Assembly (NCBI RefSeq): GCF_945957345.1 | Contig: NZ_CAMFKW010000007.1 | Span: forward strand, 86,919 to 150,918 | DNA: 64,000 nucleotides | Origin: an uncultured Allobosea sp. | GTDB taxonomy: Bacteria > Pseudomonadota > Alphaproteobacteria > Rhizobiales > Beijerinckiaceae | Direction: 5' to 3' | Shown: piece by piece, positions 33,305 through 41,994 of the stretch | Layout of the letters: each line of letters opens with the position of its first letter | How positions within the stretch are numbered: position 1 is the first letter of the stretch | The notes under the pieces: model-generated | Databases searched by the model: none | What the model saw: only the letters and a program-made list of their open reading frames with translations | Told to the model about the DNA's origin: nothing | Program-made: the position numbers and the translations under genes

Positions 33305-34852
33305 TCAGGCGGCTCGCCCCCCGGCATTTGCCGCTTCCATGCGGTGCAGGAAGTCGTCGACCGAGGTGGCGAGCGAGCCCGCGACCTCGGCCATCACCTC
33401 GGCGGCCTGCCGGGCCTTCCCGATCTCGGCCTTGGTATCGCCCACCGCGTTGTAGGCCTCTTCGACGCGCTCGGTCGCCTGGCGGCTGTGATCGGCGGCG
33501 GAGGCGATGTTGCTCGACATCGCCGCAGTCGATGCCCTCTGCTCCTCCACTGCGGAGACGATGGCGTGCGTGACGTCGTGGACGTCGAGCACGGCCCGGC
33601 GGATCGCCTCGATCGAGCGTGTCACGTTGGTCGCTGAGGCGCCGATCGCGCCGATCTTGGTGATGATCTCGTTGCTCGCCTCGGCCGTCTGTGCCGCCAG
33701 GCCCTTCACCTCGGCGGCGACGACGGAGAAGCCGCGTCCGGCCTCGCCGGCACGCGCCGCCTCGATCGTCGCGTTCAGGGCGAGGAGATTGGTGCGCCCG
33801 GCGATGGCCTGGATCATCTCGACGATACCGGTGATGCCCTGCATGACGCCTGAGAGCTGGGCGATGTCGCTCGTCGCCGTCGCGCTGATCGAGACGGTGT
33901 CGCTGATCACGGCTCCGGCGCGGTAGGTTCGCTCACCGATCAACGCGATCGCGTCGTTGAGCTGGCCGGTGCTCGCGGCGATGGCGTCGATCTCGCCGGT
34001 GGCGCTCGCCGCGGCGCTGCGCGCCGCGCCGGCCTGGTTCGCTGTCGTCTCTGCCGCGCCTGAAAGCGAATTCGCGCTGGCGGCGATGCCGCGGGTTTCC
34101 CGCCGGACGACATCCTGGAAGCCGGCCATCGACTGCCGGAAGGCGGCTACGACCTCCATAAGCTCGCGGTGCCGCCGGCTCGCTTCATCGCGCTCCGCCA
34201 GCGCGCTGTGCTGGAGCTGGACCCGCTCCCGGCTGCTTTCGATCGCGGCATTGCGGCCCCGGACCGCCTCGGTCAGCGTCGCGCCATAGGCGCCGACATG
34301 CCGGTTCATGAATACCAGATAGAGGGCGAGCAGCACCGCAACGGTGGCCGCGGTGTCGGGCGAGTGCTGGGCGAAGGCCAGGACCGAGGTCGCGCTGAGC
34401 GTGATGCCGTAGATTAGCGCCGCGCGCGGCACCACCACGAAGCGGGTCATCCCGCTGGCGATCATGCCTGCGATGACGAAGCCGATCGCGATGTTCTCGC
34501 GGGGCTCCGGGGTCGCGCCGGCAATCCAGGGCAGAGACCCCCAGATCAATCCGAGCAGCGGCGCGCGCAGATGCACGATCCGCATCGGCCAGGGCGAACG
34601 TTCATAGATGCGGCCGCGCCAGGCAGCGATATCGAGCCCCATCGACAGCGAATAGGCGGCGGTAGCCGCAACCCAGACGGCCAGCAGCAGCGCCCGATCC
34701 GGGCGCCACAGCATGGCCGCCACGGCGACCACGGCCGCGAAATTCAGGATCGCCGAGGCCAGCGCGTTCCGCGCGAAGGTGACGAAGCCTTCGTGCTCGC
34801 TGTTCAGGAGCTCTGTGTCTCGGGCGGGGAGGGAGGAAGAATTGCTGGGCAT
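33305..34852 (-). CDS. Methyl-accepting chemotaxis protein (membrane-bound, no large sensor domain)
   Basis: A 515-residue receptor. The N-terminal 190 residues hold about six hydrophobic helices with almost no periplasmic domain. A coiled-coil part follows and then the conserved signalling tip [20 protein letters not shown] with [15 protein letters not shown]. It is expected to signal to CheA/CheW. Membrane-embedded sensing of energy state or a hydrophobic signal is possible. ATG at 34852 is the likely start; a much longer frame upstream overlaps the divergent GST gene and is rejected. No che genes are near. Confidence 0.9.
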   Translation of the reverse strand: MPSNSSSLPARDTELLNSEHEGFVTFARNALASAILNFAAVVAVAAMLWRPDRALLLAVWVAATAAYSLSMGLDIAAWRGRIYERSPWPMRIVHLRAPLLGLIWGSLPWIAGATPEPRENIAIGFVIAGMIASGMTRFVVVPRAALIYGITLSATSVLAFAQHSPDTAATVAVLLALYLVFMNRHVGAYGATLTEAVRGRNAAIESSRERVQLQHSALAERDEASRRHRELMEVVAAFRQSMAGFQDVVRRETRGIAASANSLSGAAETTANQAGAARSAAASATGEIDAIAASTGQLNDAIALIGERTYRAGAVISDTVSISATATSDIAQLSGVMQGITGIVEMIQAIAGRTNLLALNATIEAARAGEAGRGFSVVAAEVKGLAAQTAEASNEIITKIGAIGASATNVTRSIEAIRRAVLDVHDVTHAIVSAVEEQRASTAAMSSNIASAADHSRQATERVEEAYNAVGDTKAEIGKARQAAEVMAEVAGSLATSVDDFLHRMEAANAGGRAA

Positions 34853-34993
34853 CGTCAAAGCGTTCGATCGCGCGCGACATTGCGCCAGCGGCGTTGAGGA
34901 TTGGTTGACGATGCGGAAGGCGCCGCGTCGCATTTCGTTAACGATTGCGACATGGCGCGCTGGTCGGCCCGCGGAAGGTGACAGGGCCCAGAT

Positions 34994-35018
34994 AACCGAT
35001 TGCAAAGTGCAATCGGTT
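34994..35018 (+). promoter_or_regulatory. Perfect 25-base palindrome before the GST gene
   Basis: Eleven-base arms AACCGATTGCA and TGCAATCGGTT pair without mismatch around AAG. It ends 42 bases before the GST start codon, as expected for an operator. Such TTGCA-type dyads are found for HxlR-like or similar dimeric regulators, but no regulator gene is adjacent; identity of the binding protein is inference. Confidence 0.65.
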
Positions 35019-35059
35019 GTCCTATGCAGGGTAAGCTCAAGCCGATGCAGGAGGAGCCC

Positions 35060-35719
35060 GTGTCGCTCACGCTCTACGCCCATCCATTCTCGTCGTATTG
35101 TCAGAAAGTGCTGGTGGCGCTCTACGAGAACGCGACGCCCTTCGCCTATCGCCAGCTTGGCCCGGAAGATCCCGAAGCCGGCGCCGAATGGGTCAGGCTC
35201 TGGCCGATGAAGAAGATGCCGGTGCTCGTCGATGGCGAGACGCCGGTCTTCGAATCGAGCGTCATCATCGAGCATCTTGACCTGTTTCATCCTGGGCCGG
35301 CCCGGCTGGTGCCGGCCGACGCGAAACAGGCGCTGGATGTGCGCCTCATGGACCGCGTCTTTGACAACTACGTGATGACGCCGATGCAGGCGATCGTCTT
35401 CGACCATCTGCGTCCAGCCGACGATCGCGATCCCTTCAGCGTGGCCCGCGCCCATGAGAAGCTCGACGATGCCTATCGCTGGCTCGACGGAACCCTCGCC
35501 GGACGGCATTGGGCCTGCGGCGATGCGTTCACTCTGGCCGATTGCGCGGCGGCGCCGTCGCTGTTCTATGCCGACTGGGTCCATAAGATCGACGCGGCCT
35601 TCGGCAACCTGCGCGCTTACCGGTCTCGTTTGCTGGCGCGGCCCTCCTTCGCGCGCGCCGTCGAGGAAGCGAGGCCGTTCCGTAAGCTGTTCCCGCCGGG
35701 TGCGCCCGATCGCGATTGA
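35060..35719 (+). CDS. Glutathione S-transferase family protein
   Basis: A 219-residue GST. The thioredoxin-fold domain begins [22 protein letters not shown], in which S-S-Y-C carries the glutathione-activating serine or cysteine, and [22 protein letters not shown] has the cis-proline and ES contact. The helical domain follows with [23 protein letters not shown] at 35060 has a strong ribosome site AGGAGG 7 bases upstream; ATG at 35045 is an alternative in the same frame. The upstream palindrome suggests controlled expression, perhaps by electrophiles. Confidence 0.9.
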   Translation: MSLTLYAHPFSSYCQKVLVALYENATPFAYRQLGPEDPEAGAEWVRLWPMKKMPVLVDGETPVFESSVIIEHLDLFHPGPARLVPADAKQALDVRLMDRVFDNYVMTPMQAIVFDHLRPADDRDPFSVARAHEKLDDAYRWLDGTLAGRHWACGDAFTLADCAAAPSLFYADWVHKIDAAFGNLRAYRSRLLARPSFARAVEEARPFRKLFPPGAPDRD

Positions 35720-35822
35720 GATGCGCGCATCCCCGGTGAGAGCATGGGCAGGGCGCGTTGGCGCTCTGTCTGGCTCTGCCGATCAGCGTTAGAGACGGTG
35801 AAACCCGGCCTTTCAGGTTCCG

Positions 35823-36704
35823 ATGTCCTCGCCTCTCATCCTGCGCGCGATCCCGCTGATCTTCACCTTCCTCTGGTCCTCGGGCTGGGTGGTTGCGGGC
35901 TATTCGGCTCGCTATGCCGATGCGCTGACCTTCCTGGTCGTGCGCTTCGCCAGCGCGGCGCTCATCGTCTCGCTGCTGGCGTTGGCGACGGGCGCACCCT
36001 GGCCGCGCGGCTGGCGCGCCTTGCGCAACGCGGCCATCTCCGGCGTCCTGCTGCACGGCATCTACCTCGGCGGTGTCTGGTGGGCGGTTCGTCATGGCCT
36101 GCCCGCCGGCATTTCCGGGCTGATCGCCGGCCTGCAACCGGTGCTGACGGCGCTTTTCGCGCCCGCGCTGCTGGGGGAACGCATTTCCCCGATCCGCTGG
36201 CTCGGCATCCTCTGCGGCTTTATCGGCATCGCGCTGGTGCTGGAGCCGCAGCTCGCAGGCGTTCAGCCGGCCGCGCTTTGGGGTGTTCTCGGGCCGATCC
36301 TGATCAACGTGGTCGGCATGTTCTCGGTGACCTTCGGCTCGTTTTTCCAGAAGACGCATCTCTCCACCGGCGATCTGCGTACGGTGACGGCGGTCCAATA
36401 CGTCGCAGCCTGCCTCGTCGTGCTGCCTTTCGCCTACGCCTTCGAGCCGATGCGGATCGAGTGGAACCTGACCATGTGGCTGGTGCTCACCTGGTCGGCC
36501 GTCGTGCTCTCGCTGGGCGGCATCGGGCTGTATTTCTACATGCTCCGGCGCGGCGAGGTCTCGCGCATCGTCACTTTCCTCTATCTCGTCCCGGCGCTCG
36601 TCGCGGTCGAGGCCTGGCTGCTCTTCGGGGAGACGCTGACCCCGCTTCAGATCGGCGGCATGGCCGTCACGATCCTCGGGGTCGTCCTCGCCAGCCGCAA
36701 ATAG
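35823..36704 (+). CDS. EamA-family DMT transporter
   Basis: A 293-residue inner-membrane protein with ten predicted helices in two EamA repeats. The first contains FLWSSGWVVAGYSARYADAL and FLVVRFASAALIV, the second GPILINVVGMFSVTFGSFF and GEVSRIVTFLYLVPALVAVE followed by WLLFGETLTPLQIGGMAV. Members export metabolites or amino acids; the substrate is not predictable. The gene stands between the GST and mcd genes with gaps of 103 and 80 bases, likely on its own. Confidence 0.9.
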   Translation: MSSPLILRAIPLIFTFLWSSGWVVAGYSARYADALTFLVVRFASAALIVSLLALATGAPWPRGWRALRNAAISGVLLHGIYLGGVWWAVRHGLPAGISGLIAGLQPVLTALFAPALLGERISPIRWLGILCGFIGIALVLEPQLAGVQPAALWGVLGPILINVVGMFSVTFGSFFQKTHLSTGDLRTVTAVQYVAACLVVLPFAYAFEPMRIEWNLTMWLVLTWSAVVLSLGGIGLYFYMLRRGEVSRIVTFLYLVPALVAVEAWLLFGETLTPLQIGGMAVTILGVVLASRK

Positions 36705-36784
36705 GCTTCTCCCCAAAAAGGAGGGTTTCGGTTTCGCTTGATCTCCCCTTATGCTGCGTCGCAACAAAGGGAGGGTCGAAGACC

Positions 36785-38461
36785 ATGAACGCCAATACGG
36801 CCGCTAAGGCTGCGAATCGCGCGAATGCGATCGAGTTGATCGGGGCGGCGCTGCCGGGCTTCGAGACCCTGTTCCAGGAGGCTGTTGCCGCAGTGCGGCA
36901 GAGGGTGCTGGTCGACGGCCGCATTTCTTCCGCGCGGCTGGAGGCCGAGCAGCACGCGGCCCATGGCCTGTCCTGGCTCGCGACCTATGTCACGGCCCTG
37001 CGCGAGCTCAAGGCCTATGGCGAGCGCCTGGAGGCGGAAGGCCGCTACGGCGCCGTAGAGGATTACGCGCTGCGCATCGGCGCCGGCGAATACGCCGCCC
37101 AGATTTTCGGCGGCATTCCGATGAGCCAGGGCGAGATCCTCCGCCTGCCGGCGCTCGGCCTCTCGCAGAAGGCTGTCGCCGCCGCTTGCTCGGACGCTGC
37201 CGAGGCCCTGATCGCCGAAGGCAACACGCCGGAGAACCGCGCCCGCTTCGTCGCGCTGTTCAGCCAGGACCAGGGCGCGGCCAGCATCGGCGATACCGGT
37301 CTCGACGAGACGCTTGAGGCAATCCGCTCGGAGATGCGCCGTTTCTGCGCCGCCGAGGTCACGCCGCATGCCCATGAATGGCACCTGGAGAACGAGTACA
37401 TCCCGATGCCGGTCGTCGAGAAGATGGCCGAGCTCGGCGTCTTCGGCCTGACCATCCCCGAAGAGTTCGGCGGCATGGGCTTGTCGAAGGTCTCGATGTG
37501 CGTCGTCTCGGAAGAGCTCTCGCGCGGTTATATCGGCGTCGGCTCGCTCGGCACCCGCTCGGAGATTGCGGCCGAACTCATCCTCTGCGGCGGCACGGAC
37601 GCGCAGAAGGAGCATTGGCTGCCGAAGATCGCCTCGGGCGAGGTTCTGCCCACCGCCGTCTTTACCGAGCCCAATACCGGTTCCGATCTCGCCTCGCTGC
37701 GGACCAAGGCGGTGAAGGAAGGCGATGTCTGGAAGGTCTACGGCAACAAGACCTGGATCACCCATCCCGTCCGCGCCGACATCATGACGCTGCTCGTCCG
37801 CACCGACCCGTCCGAGCCCGGCTACAAGGGCCTCTCGATGCTGATTGCCGAGAAGCCGCGCGGCAGCGATACCGATCCGTTCCCGGTCGAGGGCCTGACC
37901 GGCGGCGAGATCGAGGTGCTCGGCTATCGCGGCATGAAGGAATACGAACTCGCTTTCGACGGTTTCGAAGTGAAGGCCGAGAACCTGCTCGGGGGCGTGC
38001 CCGGCCAGGGCTTCAAGCAGCTCATGCAGACCTTCGAGGCGGCCCGCATCCAGACCGCGGCTCGTGCCATCGGCGTGGCACAGTCGGCCTTCGACCTCGG
38101 CCTGCGCTATGCACAGGAGCGCATCCAGTTCGGCAAGCCGCTGATCGCCTTCCCGCGCGTCGCCGACAAGCTCGCGATGATGGCGGCCGAGATTCTGATC
38201 GCACGCCAGCTCACCTATTTCGCCGCCCGCGAGAAAGATGCCGACCGGCGCTGCGACCTGGAGGCCGGCATGGCCAAGCTGCTCGGCGCCCGCGTCGCCT
38301 GGGCGGCGGCCGACAACGCCCTGCAGATCCATGGCGGCAACGGCTTCGCGCTGGAATATCCGGTGAGCCGCGTGCTCTGCGATGCCCGCATCCTCAACAT
38401 CTTCGAGGGCGCTGCCGAGATCCAGGCGCAGGTCATCGCGCGCCGGCTGGTCGAGGAGTAG
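36785..38461 (+). CDS. mcd: (2S)-Methylsuccinyl-CoA dehydrogenase
   Basis: A 558-residue acyl-CoA dehydrogenase. It has an N-terminal extension of about 165 residues before the standard fold, the feature that marks Mcd among acyl-CoA dehydrogenases. The dehydrogenase part shows FTEPNTGSDLASLRTKAV, IHGGNGFALEYPVSRVLCDA and ILNIFEGAAEIQAQVIARR. It oxidises methylsuccinyl-CoA to mesaconyl-CoA with FAD in the ethylmalonyl-CoA pathway. ATG at 36785 has GGGAGGGTCGAAG upstream. The same frame runs open 1 kb upstream across the transporter gene, which is only a GC effect. Close to ccr, supporting the call. Confidence 0.9.
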   Translation: MNANTAAKAANRANAIELIGAALPGFETLFQEAVAAVRQRVLVDGRISSARLEAEQHAAHGLSWLATYVTALRELKAYGERLEAEGRYGAVEDYALRIGAGEYAAQIFGGIPMSQGEILRLPALGLSQKAVAAACSDAAEALIAEGNTPENRARFVALFSQDQGAASIGDTGLDETLEAIRSEMRRFCAAEVTPHAHEWHLENEYIPMPVVEKMAELGVFGLTIPEEFGGMGLSKVSMCVVSEELSRGYIGVGSLGTRSEIAAELILCGGTDAQKEHWLPKIASGEVLPTAVFTEPNTGSDLASLRTKAVKEGDVWKVYGNKTWITHPVRADIMTLLVRTDPSEPGYKGLSMLIAEKPRGSDTDPFPVEGLTGGEIEVLGYRGMKEYELAFDGFEVKAENLLGGVPGQGFKQLMQTFEAARIQTAARAIGVAQSAFDLGLRYAQERIQFGKPLIAFPRVADKLAMMAAEILIARQLTYFAAREKDADRRCDLEAGMAKLLGARVAWAAADNALQIHGGNGFALEYPVSRVLCDARILNIFEGAAEIQAQVIARRLVEE

Positions 38462-38468
38462 TCCGGCC

Positions 38469-39035
38469 TCAGAGAGGTTCACCGGGCGAAACCGGCAACA
38501 TGCGCCGTAAGACGCCATCCTTACGGATGAAATGGTGCCAGCATGCAGCGATGGCGTGCAGGCCCGCGAGCGCGATCAGTGCATAGGCGGCCCATTCGTG
38601 CCAAGTGCGGATCGGCCGCGTGATGGCGCGCGGCTCCGCCGCCTGGAGTGGCGGCAATGAGAACAAACCGAAATCCAGGCCTTGCCCGCGCCTGACCGCA
38701 TAGACCAGTCCGAGGACGGGCACGATCAGCATGACGAGATAGAGCGCTGCATGGCCCGCCCGCGCCGCGAGAGCCAGTATCGCCGGACCCTCCTCTGGAG
38801 GCGGCGCGTGATGTGTCAGGCGCCACACGAAGCGAACCAGCAGGAGGAGCAGGATCGCGGTGCCGATGATCTTGTGGGTTTCGACCAGCGCATGATCCCA
38901 GCTTTTGGGGAAAAGATCGATGGTGAGGCCGAGAACGAAGGCGATCACGATCAGCCAGGCCATACTCCAATGCAGAGATCGGGCGATGGCGTCATAAGCG
39001 GCGGGTATCATTGGGCGGGCGGAAGATGCGGTCAT
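38469..39035 (-). CDS. Cytochrome b561
   Basis: A 188-residue membrane haem protein with four helices. Histidines at RSLHWSMAWLIVIAF, in the DHALVETHKIIGTAILLLLL helix, at ARAGHAALYLVMLIVPVLGL and in AGLHAIAACWHHFIRKDG are placed as the ligands of two b haems. It moves electrons across or along the inner membrane, typically from quinol or superoxide. A palindrome similar to Irr sites is just upstream. The stop is 7 bases from the mcd stop. Confidence 0.92.
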   Translation of the reverse strand: MTASSARPMIPAAYDAIARSLHWSMAWLIVIAFVLGLTIDLFPKSWDHALVETHKIIGTAILLLLLVRFVWRLTHHAPPPEEGPAILALAARAGHAALYLVMLIVPVLGLVYAVRRGQGLDFGLFSLPPLQAAEPRAITRPIRTWHEWAAYALIALAGLHAIAACWHHFIRKDGVLRRMLPVSPGEPL

Positions 39036-39047
39036 AGGGGTATCTCA

Positions 39048-39068
39048 AGATTAGATTTATTCTAATCT
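39048..39068 (-). promoter_or_regulatory. Palindrome before cytochrome b561, Irr-box-like
   Basis: Eight-base arms AGATTAGA and TCTAATCT around TTTAT, 13 bases before the cytochrome b561 ATG. Within it, ATTAGAT and TTCTAAT spaced by three bases match 11 of 14 positions of the iron-control element TTTAGAA-N3-TTCTAAA bound by Irr in Rhizobiales. Consensus recalled from the literature, not computed here. Confidence 0.45.
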
Positions 39069-39265
39069 ATGGCGCGCGGGCGCCGTGCGAAAGTTAAATC
39101 TCGGTCATGATCGGCCGTGCGGGAAATTGCCGGTTGCGAGGAGGAATTAGCCACGAGCCAGCAAGGCAGCTTGACGCTATCGCCCCTGCATCGTGATAAT
39201 TTCGACATCATCGGGCGCTTTGGCATCGTAACGGCCGTTTGGCCGCAGAATTTGCAGGAGTCACG

Positions 39266-40003
39266 ATGCCCAACCACTTCGTCCCCGCTTTGGCCGGAAC
39301 CGCCCTGATCGCCGCCGCGATGTTGCCGGTTGCCCCCGCCACGGCTCAGGAGGATGCCGTCCGGCGTCCGACACCCCGCATCAGCGTGATCGGGGAGGGC
39401 GAAGTGAATGTCGCGCCGGATATGGCGATCCTGAATCTCACCGTGTTGCGCGAGGCGGATACCGCGCGCGCGGCGCTCTCCGCCAATAACGAGGCGATGA
39501 AGCAGGTCCTGGCTGCCCTGAAGGAAGCGGGCGTCGCCGAGCGCGATCTCCAGACTTCCGGCCTCAATATCCAGCCGCGCTATGCCCAGCCGGGCAAGGA
39601 CCGCGCTGGCGAGCCGAAGATCGCTGGCTACAGCGTCAGCAACGCGCTGACCGTCCGGGTCCGTAATCTCCCGGATGCCGGCAGCATCCTCGACAAGGTC
39701 GTCGGGCTCGGCGTCAACCAGGGCGGCGGCATCGCCTTCGTCAAGGACGACATGAAGCCGACGCTCACCGAAGCGCGCAAGCGTGCCGTCGCCGACGCGG
39801 TGGCCCGCGCCAGGACCCTGGCCGAGGCGGCGGAGGTCAAGCTCGGCAAGATCCTGTCGATCGAGGAGCAGTCGAGCATGCCGCGCCCGATGCCTTATGG
39901 CGGCGCCCTGCGCATGGCGGCCAAGGACGCTTCCGTGCCTCTTGAGAGCGGTGAGAACACCTACCGGACGCAGGTCAACGTGATCTTCGAGATTGCGCCC
40001 TGA
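39266..40003 (+). CDS. Periplasmic SIMPL-domain (DUF541) protein
   Basis: A 245-residue exported protein. A Sec signal peptide (LAGTALIAAAMLPVAPATAQ, cut after TAQ) is followed by the SIMPL fold with ISVIGEGEVNVAPDMAILNL, SNALTVRVRNLPDAGSIL and GGGIAFVKDDMKPTLTEARK, ending in a beta strand VNVIFEIAP. Family members are linked to the envelope and oxidative stress; the exact role is unknown. ATG at 39266 has CAGGAG seven bases upstream. Confidence 0.9.
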   Translation: MPNHFVPALAGTALIAAAMLPVAPATAQEDAVRRPTPRISVIGEGEVNVAPDMAILNLTVLREADTARAALSANNEAMKQVLAALKEAGVAERDLQTSGLNIQPRYAQPGKDRAGEPKIAGYSVSNALTVRVRNLPDAGSILDKVVGLGVNQGGGIAFVKDDMKPTLTEARKRAVADAVARARTLAEAAEVKLGKILSIEEQSSMPRPMPYGGALRMAAKDASVPLESGENTYRTQVNVIFEIAP

Positions 40004-40012
40004 GGCCCGGAC

Positions 40013-40918
40013 TCAAGTGCGCCTGGCCTGTTCCGGGCGCAGTTTCCTGCCAGCTGCCGTTGGCAGACTGGTGATGACGACGCCGCAGAGAACCCAGAGC
40101 CCCGGCAGCCAAAGCTCTGCCGGCGGCAGTTCCGCCAGCAGCAGATAAGCCGCGAGCGTGATCAGCGGCACGCGCAAGGTGTCGGCGCTGCAGAGCTGCA
40201 GCGGGCTGGCATGGCGCGAGGCATTGGCAAGCACCGCCTGCGAGACGAAGCCGCCGACGATGAGCGCCAGCACCGCGCCGCCGATCACGGCGAGTTCGGG
40301 GATGTCGAAAGCCAGCCGATAGGGTTGTGGCGGCGGCGACCATTGTTCCGGCACGAAGACCCAGAGCAGCAGATAGAGCGGCAACTGGATCGCGTGCATC
40401 AGCAAGACGATGGAGAGCGTGCTGCGCTGTGCTGCCAGCCGCGCCAGCATGAGATTCGTGGTGGTCAGCGCCGCGACCGCGCCGATCGCAATGGCGAGAT
40501 CGCGATTGGGGACCGCGTTCAACCTGAATACCAGGAGCCCGATGCCGGTCGCGAGCACGGCAAGTCCGGCGGCAGGACCGGTGCCGGGCCGCCGACGCAG
40601 GACCAGGAAGAGCAGCATGGCCGCGAAGAGCGGGCCGGTGAATTCAATGGTGGTGACGAGCGCCAGCGGCAGATGTGCCAGGCTCCAGATCAGTGCAAGC
40701 GAGCCGGCGAGGTGCAAGACGCTGCGGGCGGCATCTTCGCGCAGGTTCGGCGGCAGGATGTTGCGGCGCTCCTCGGCTCCGCCCGCCCAGACGACGGAGC
40801 CCGCGATGGCGAGGCTGCCGACCGAGCGCAGCAGGCCGATTTCGATGACGGTGAGATAACCGGAGAGCAGGCGGATGGAGAGGGCGATAGCAAGATAGCA
40901 GGCGAGATAGGCGCTCAT
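40013..40918 (-). CDS. EamA/DMT-family transporter
   Basis: A 301-residue membrane protein with about ten helices. MSAYLACYLAIALSIRLLSG opens it, IEIGLLRSVGSLAIAGSVVW and LVTTIEFTGPLFAAMLLFLV mark the first EamA repeat, and SQAVLANASRHASPLQLCSA with LRVPLITLAAYLLLAELPP the second. ATG at 40918 overlaps the stop of the carbamoyltransferase-like gene (ATGA), which indicates coupled translation; the frame upstream within that gene is not real. It may export the product or import a substrate of that enzyme. Confidence 0.88.
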   Translation of the reverse strand: MSAYLACYLAIALSIRLLSGYLTVIEIGLLRSVGSLAIAGSVVWAGGAEERRNILPPNLREDAARSVLHLAGSLALIWSLAHLPLALVTTIEFTGPLFAAMLLFLVLRRRPGTGPAAGLAVLATGIGLLVFRLNAVPNRDLAIAIGAVAALTTTNLMLARLAAQRSTLSIVLLMHAIQLPLYLLLWVFVPEQWSPPPQPYRLAFDIPELAVIGGAVLALIVGGFVSQAVLANASRHASPLQLCSADTLRVPLITLAAYLLLAELPPAELWLPGLWVLCGVVITSLPTAAGRKLRPEQARRT

Positions 40919-41958
40919 CCACCCGAGGAAGACCGGAAAGTCTCGGCCTGCCCCGTCCAGGGTATCCCCAGCAGCATGCGTTCCAGAATGGCCATTCGCA
41001 TCGGCACGGAAAGCTGGACCTGGCGGAAATAGCCTGCGTTCGGGAGGCTGTCGCATGAGGTATCGAGCTCCGAGAAGCGCGGAAGAGGGTTGAGGATCAG
41101 CGTGTCCGAACGGGCATCCAGGACCTTGCGGGCAGTCAGGGTGAAGGGCTCGCTCTCTTTTTCCTTGTCGACGGCTTCGTTGCCGAGGGAGGCGTGGGCG
41201 AATTTGCTCATGTCCTGCATCTGGATGCTGAGCACGTCATGGTCGAGCGTGTGACGGATGTCGTGGACGAGGCCGACCTGCGTGCCGAGATCGGCGAGCA
41301 CGGTCATCGCCTCCCGCATCGCCGGGTTGATCGGAGTGTCGGGCAGGCAGCACAGCGTGAAGCGCTTCGGCGGCGAGAGGCGCAGCATCTTCACGAAGGA
41401 GATCGCGAAACGCGCCCGCGAGTCGCTCGACAGGGCGATGCTGAGGGTCTCGATCGGGCCGCGCATCTGCCGGATCGCGAAGATGTCGACCAGAGCTTGC
41501 GTCGGATGCTCGTCGGCGCCGTTGCCGGCATTGATGACCGGCAGGTAGCTCAGGCGCCCGACACGGTAGGGCATGTCCTCCAGATGCGAGCGCACGATCA
41601 GCAGGTCGCTGTAGAGCTCGACCGTGTGGATATGGTCCTCGATCGATTCGCCGGTCGCGGTGCCCATCCGGCTGCGGTCGGTGTCATAGGCGTCGATCGA
41701 CTGATGGCCGAGCCGCGCCGCCGCTGTCTGGAAGCCTAGGCGCGTGCGCGTGCTGCGCTGGTCGAAGAGGGTGGCGATGACCTTCGGCCGGCGGCGCGGG
41801 GCCGAGGGCTGCTCGGGGAGGGGCAGGCCGGCCTTTTCCAGCTCTTCCTCGTGTAGATGCCGCTCGGCCCTCGCGATGATGTCGTCGAGGTCGAAGCGCG
41901 ACACGGCATCGGCGCTCAGCAGATCCTTCCCGCTCGGATAGTTCGGGCGCTGCATCAA
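40915..41958 (-). CDS. Aspartate/ornithine carbamoyltransferase-family protein
   Basis: A 347-residue protein. The carbamoyl phosphate loop is DQRSTRTRLGFQTAAARLG (STRTR), and HPTQALVDIFAI is the second family motif. NPLPRFSELDTSCDS takes the place of HPLPR, with asparagine for histidine. SSDSRARFAISFVKML fits the second domain. These features place it in the family but outside clear PyrB or ArgF, so a paralogue acting on another amino compound is likely. It is coupled by a 4-base overlap with a DMT transporter gene, which is not seen for the housekeeping enzymes. Confidence 0.8.
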   Translation of the reverse strand: MMQRPNYPSGKDLLSADAVSRFDLDDIIARAERHLHEEELEKAGLPLPEQPSAPRRRPKVIATLFDQRSTRTRLGFQTAAARLGHQSIDAYDTDRSRMGTATGESIEDHIHTVELYSDLLIVRSHLEDMPYRVGRLSYLPVINAGNGADEHPTQALVDIFAIRQMRGPIETLSIALSSDSRARFAISFVKMLRLSPPKRFTLCCLPDTPINPAMREAMTVLADLGTQVGLVHDIRHTLDHDVLSIQMQDMSKFAHASLGNEAVDKEKESEPFTLTARKVLDARSDTLILNPLPRFSELDTSCDSLPNAGYFRQVQLSVPMRMAILERMLLGIPWTGQAETFRSSSGG

Positions 41959-41994
41959 GGCCTCCGGCTCGCGCGGTCGTCTGCGTCCGGGGCG

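Noticed and set aside
34853..35584. An in-frame N-terminal extension of the chemoreceptor
   Set aside because: It would lie antisense to the GST gene and has no family match; ATG at 34852 gives the normal N-terminal helices.
35744..36784. An in-frame N-terminal extension of mcd of about 350 residues
   Set aside because: It overlaps the EamA transporter in another phase; mcd has a good ATG and ribosome site at 36785 and already carries its normal N-terminal extension.
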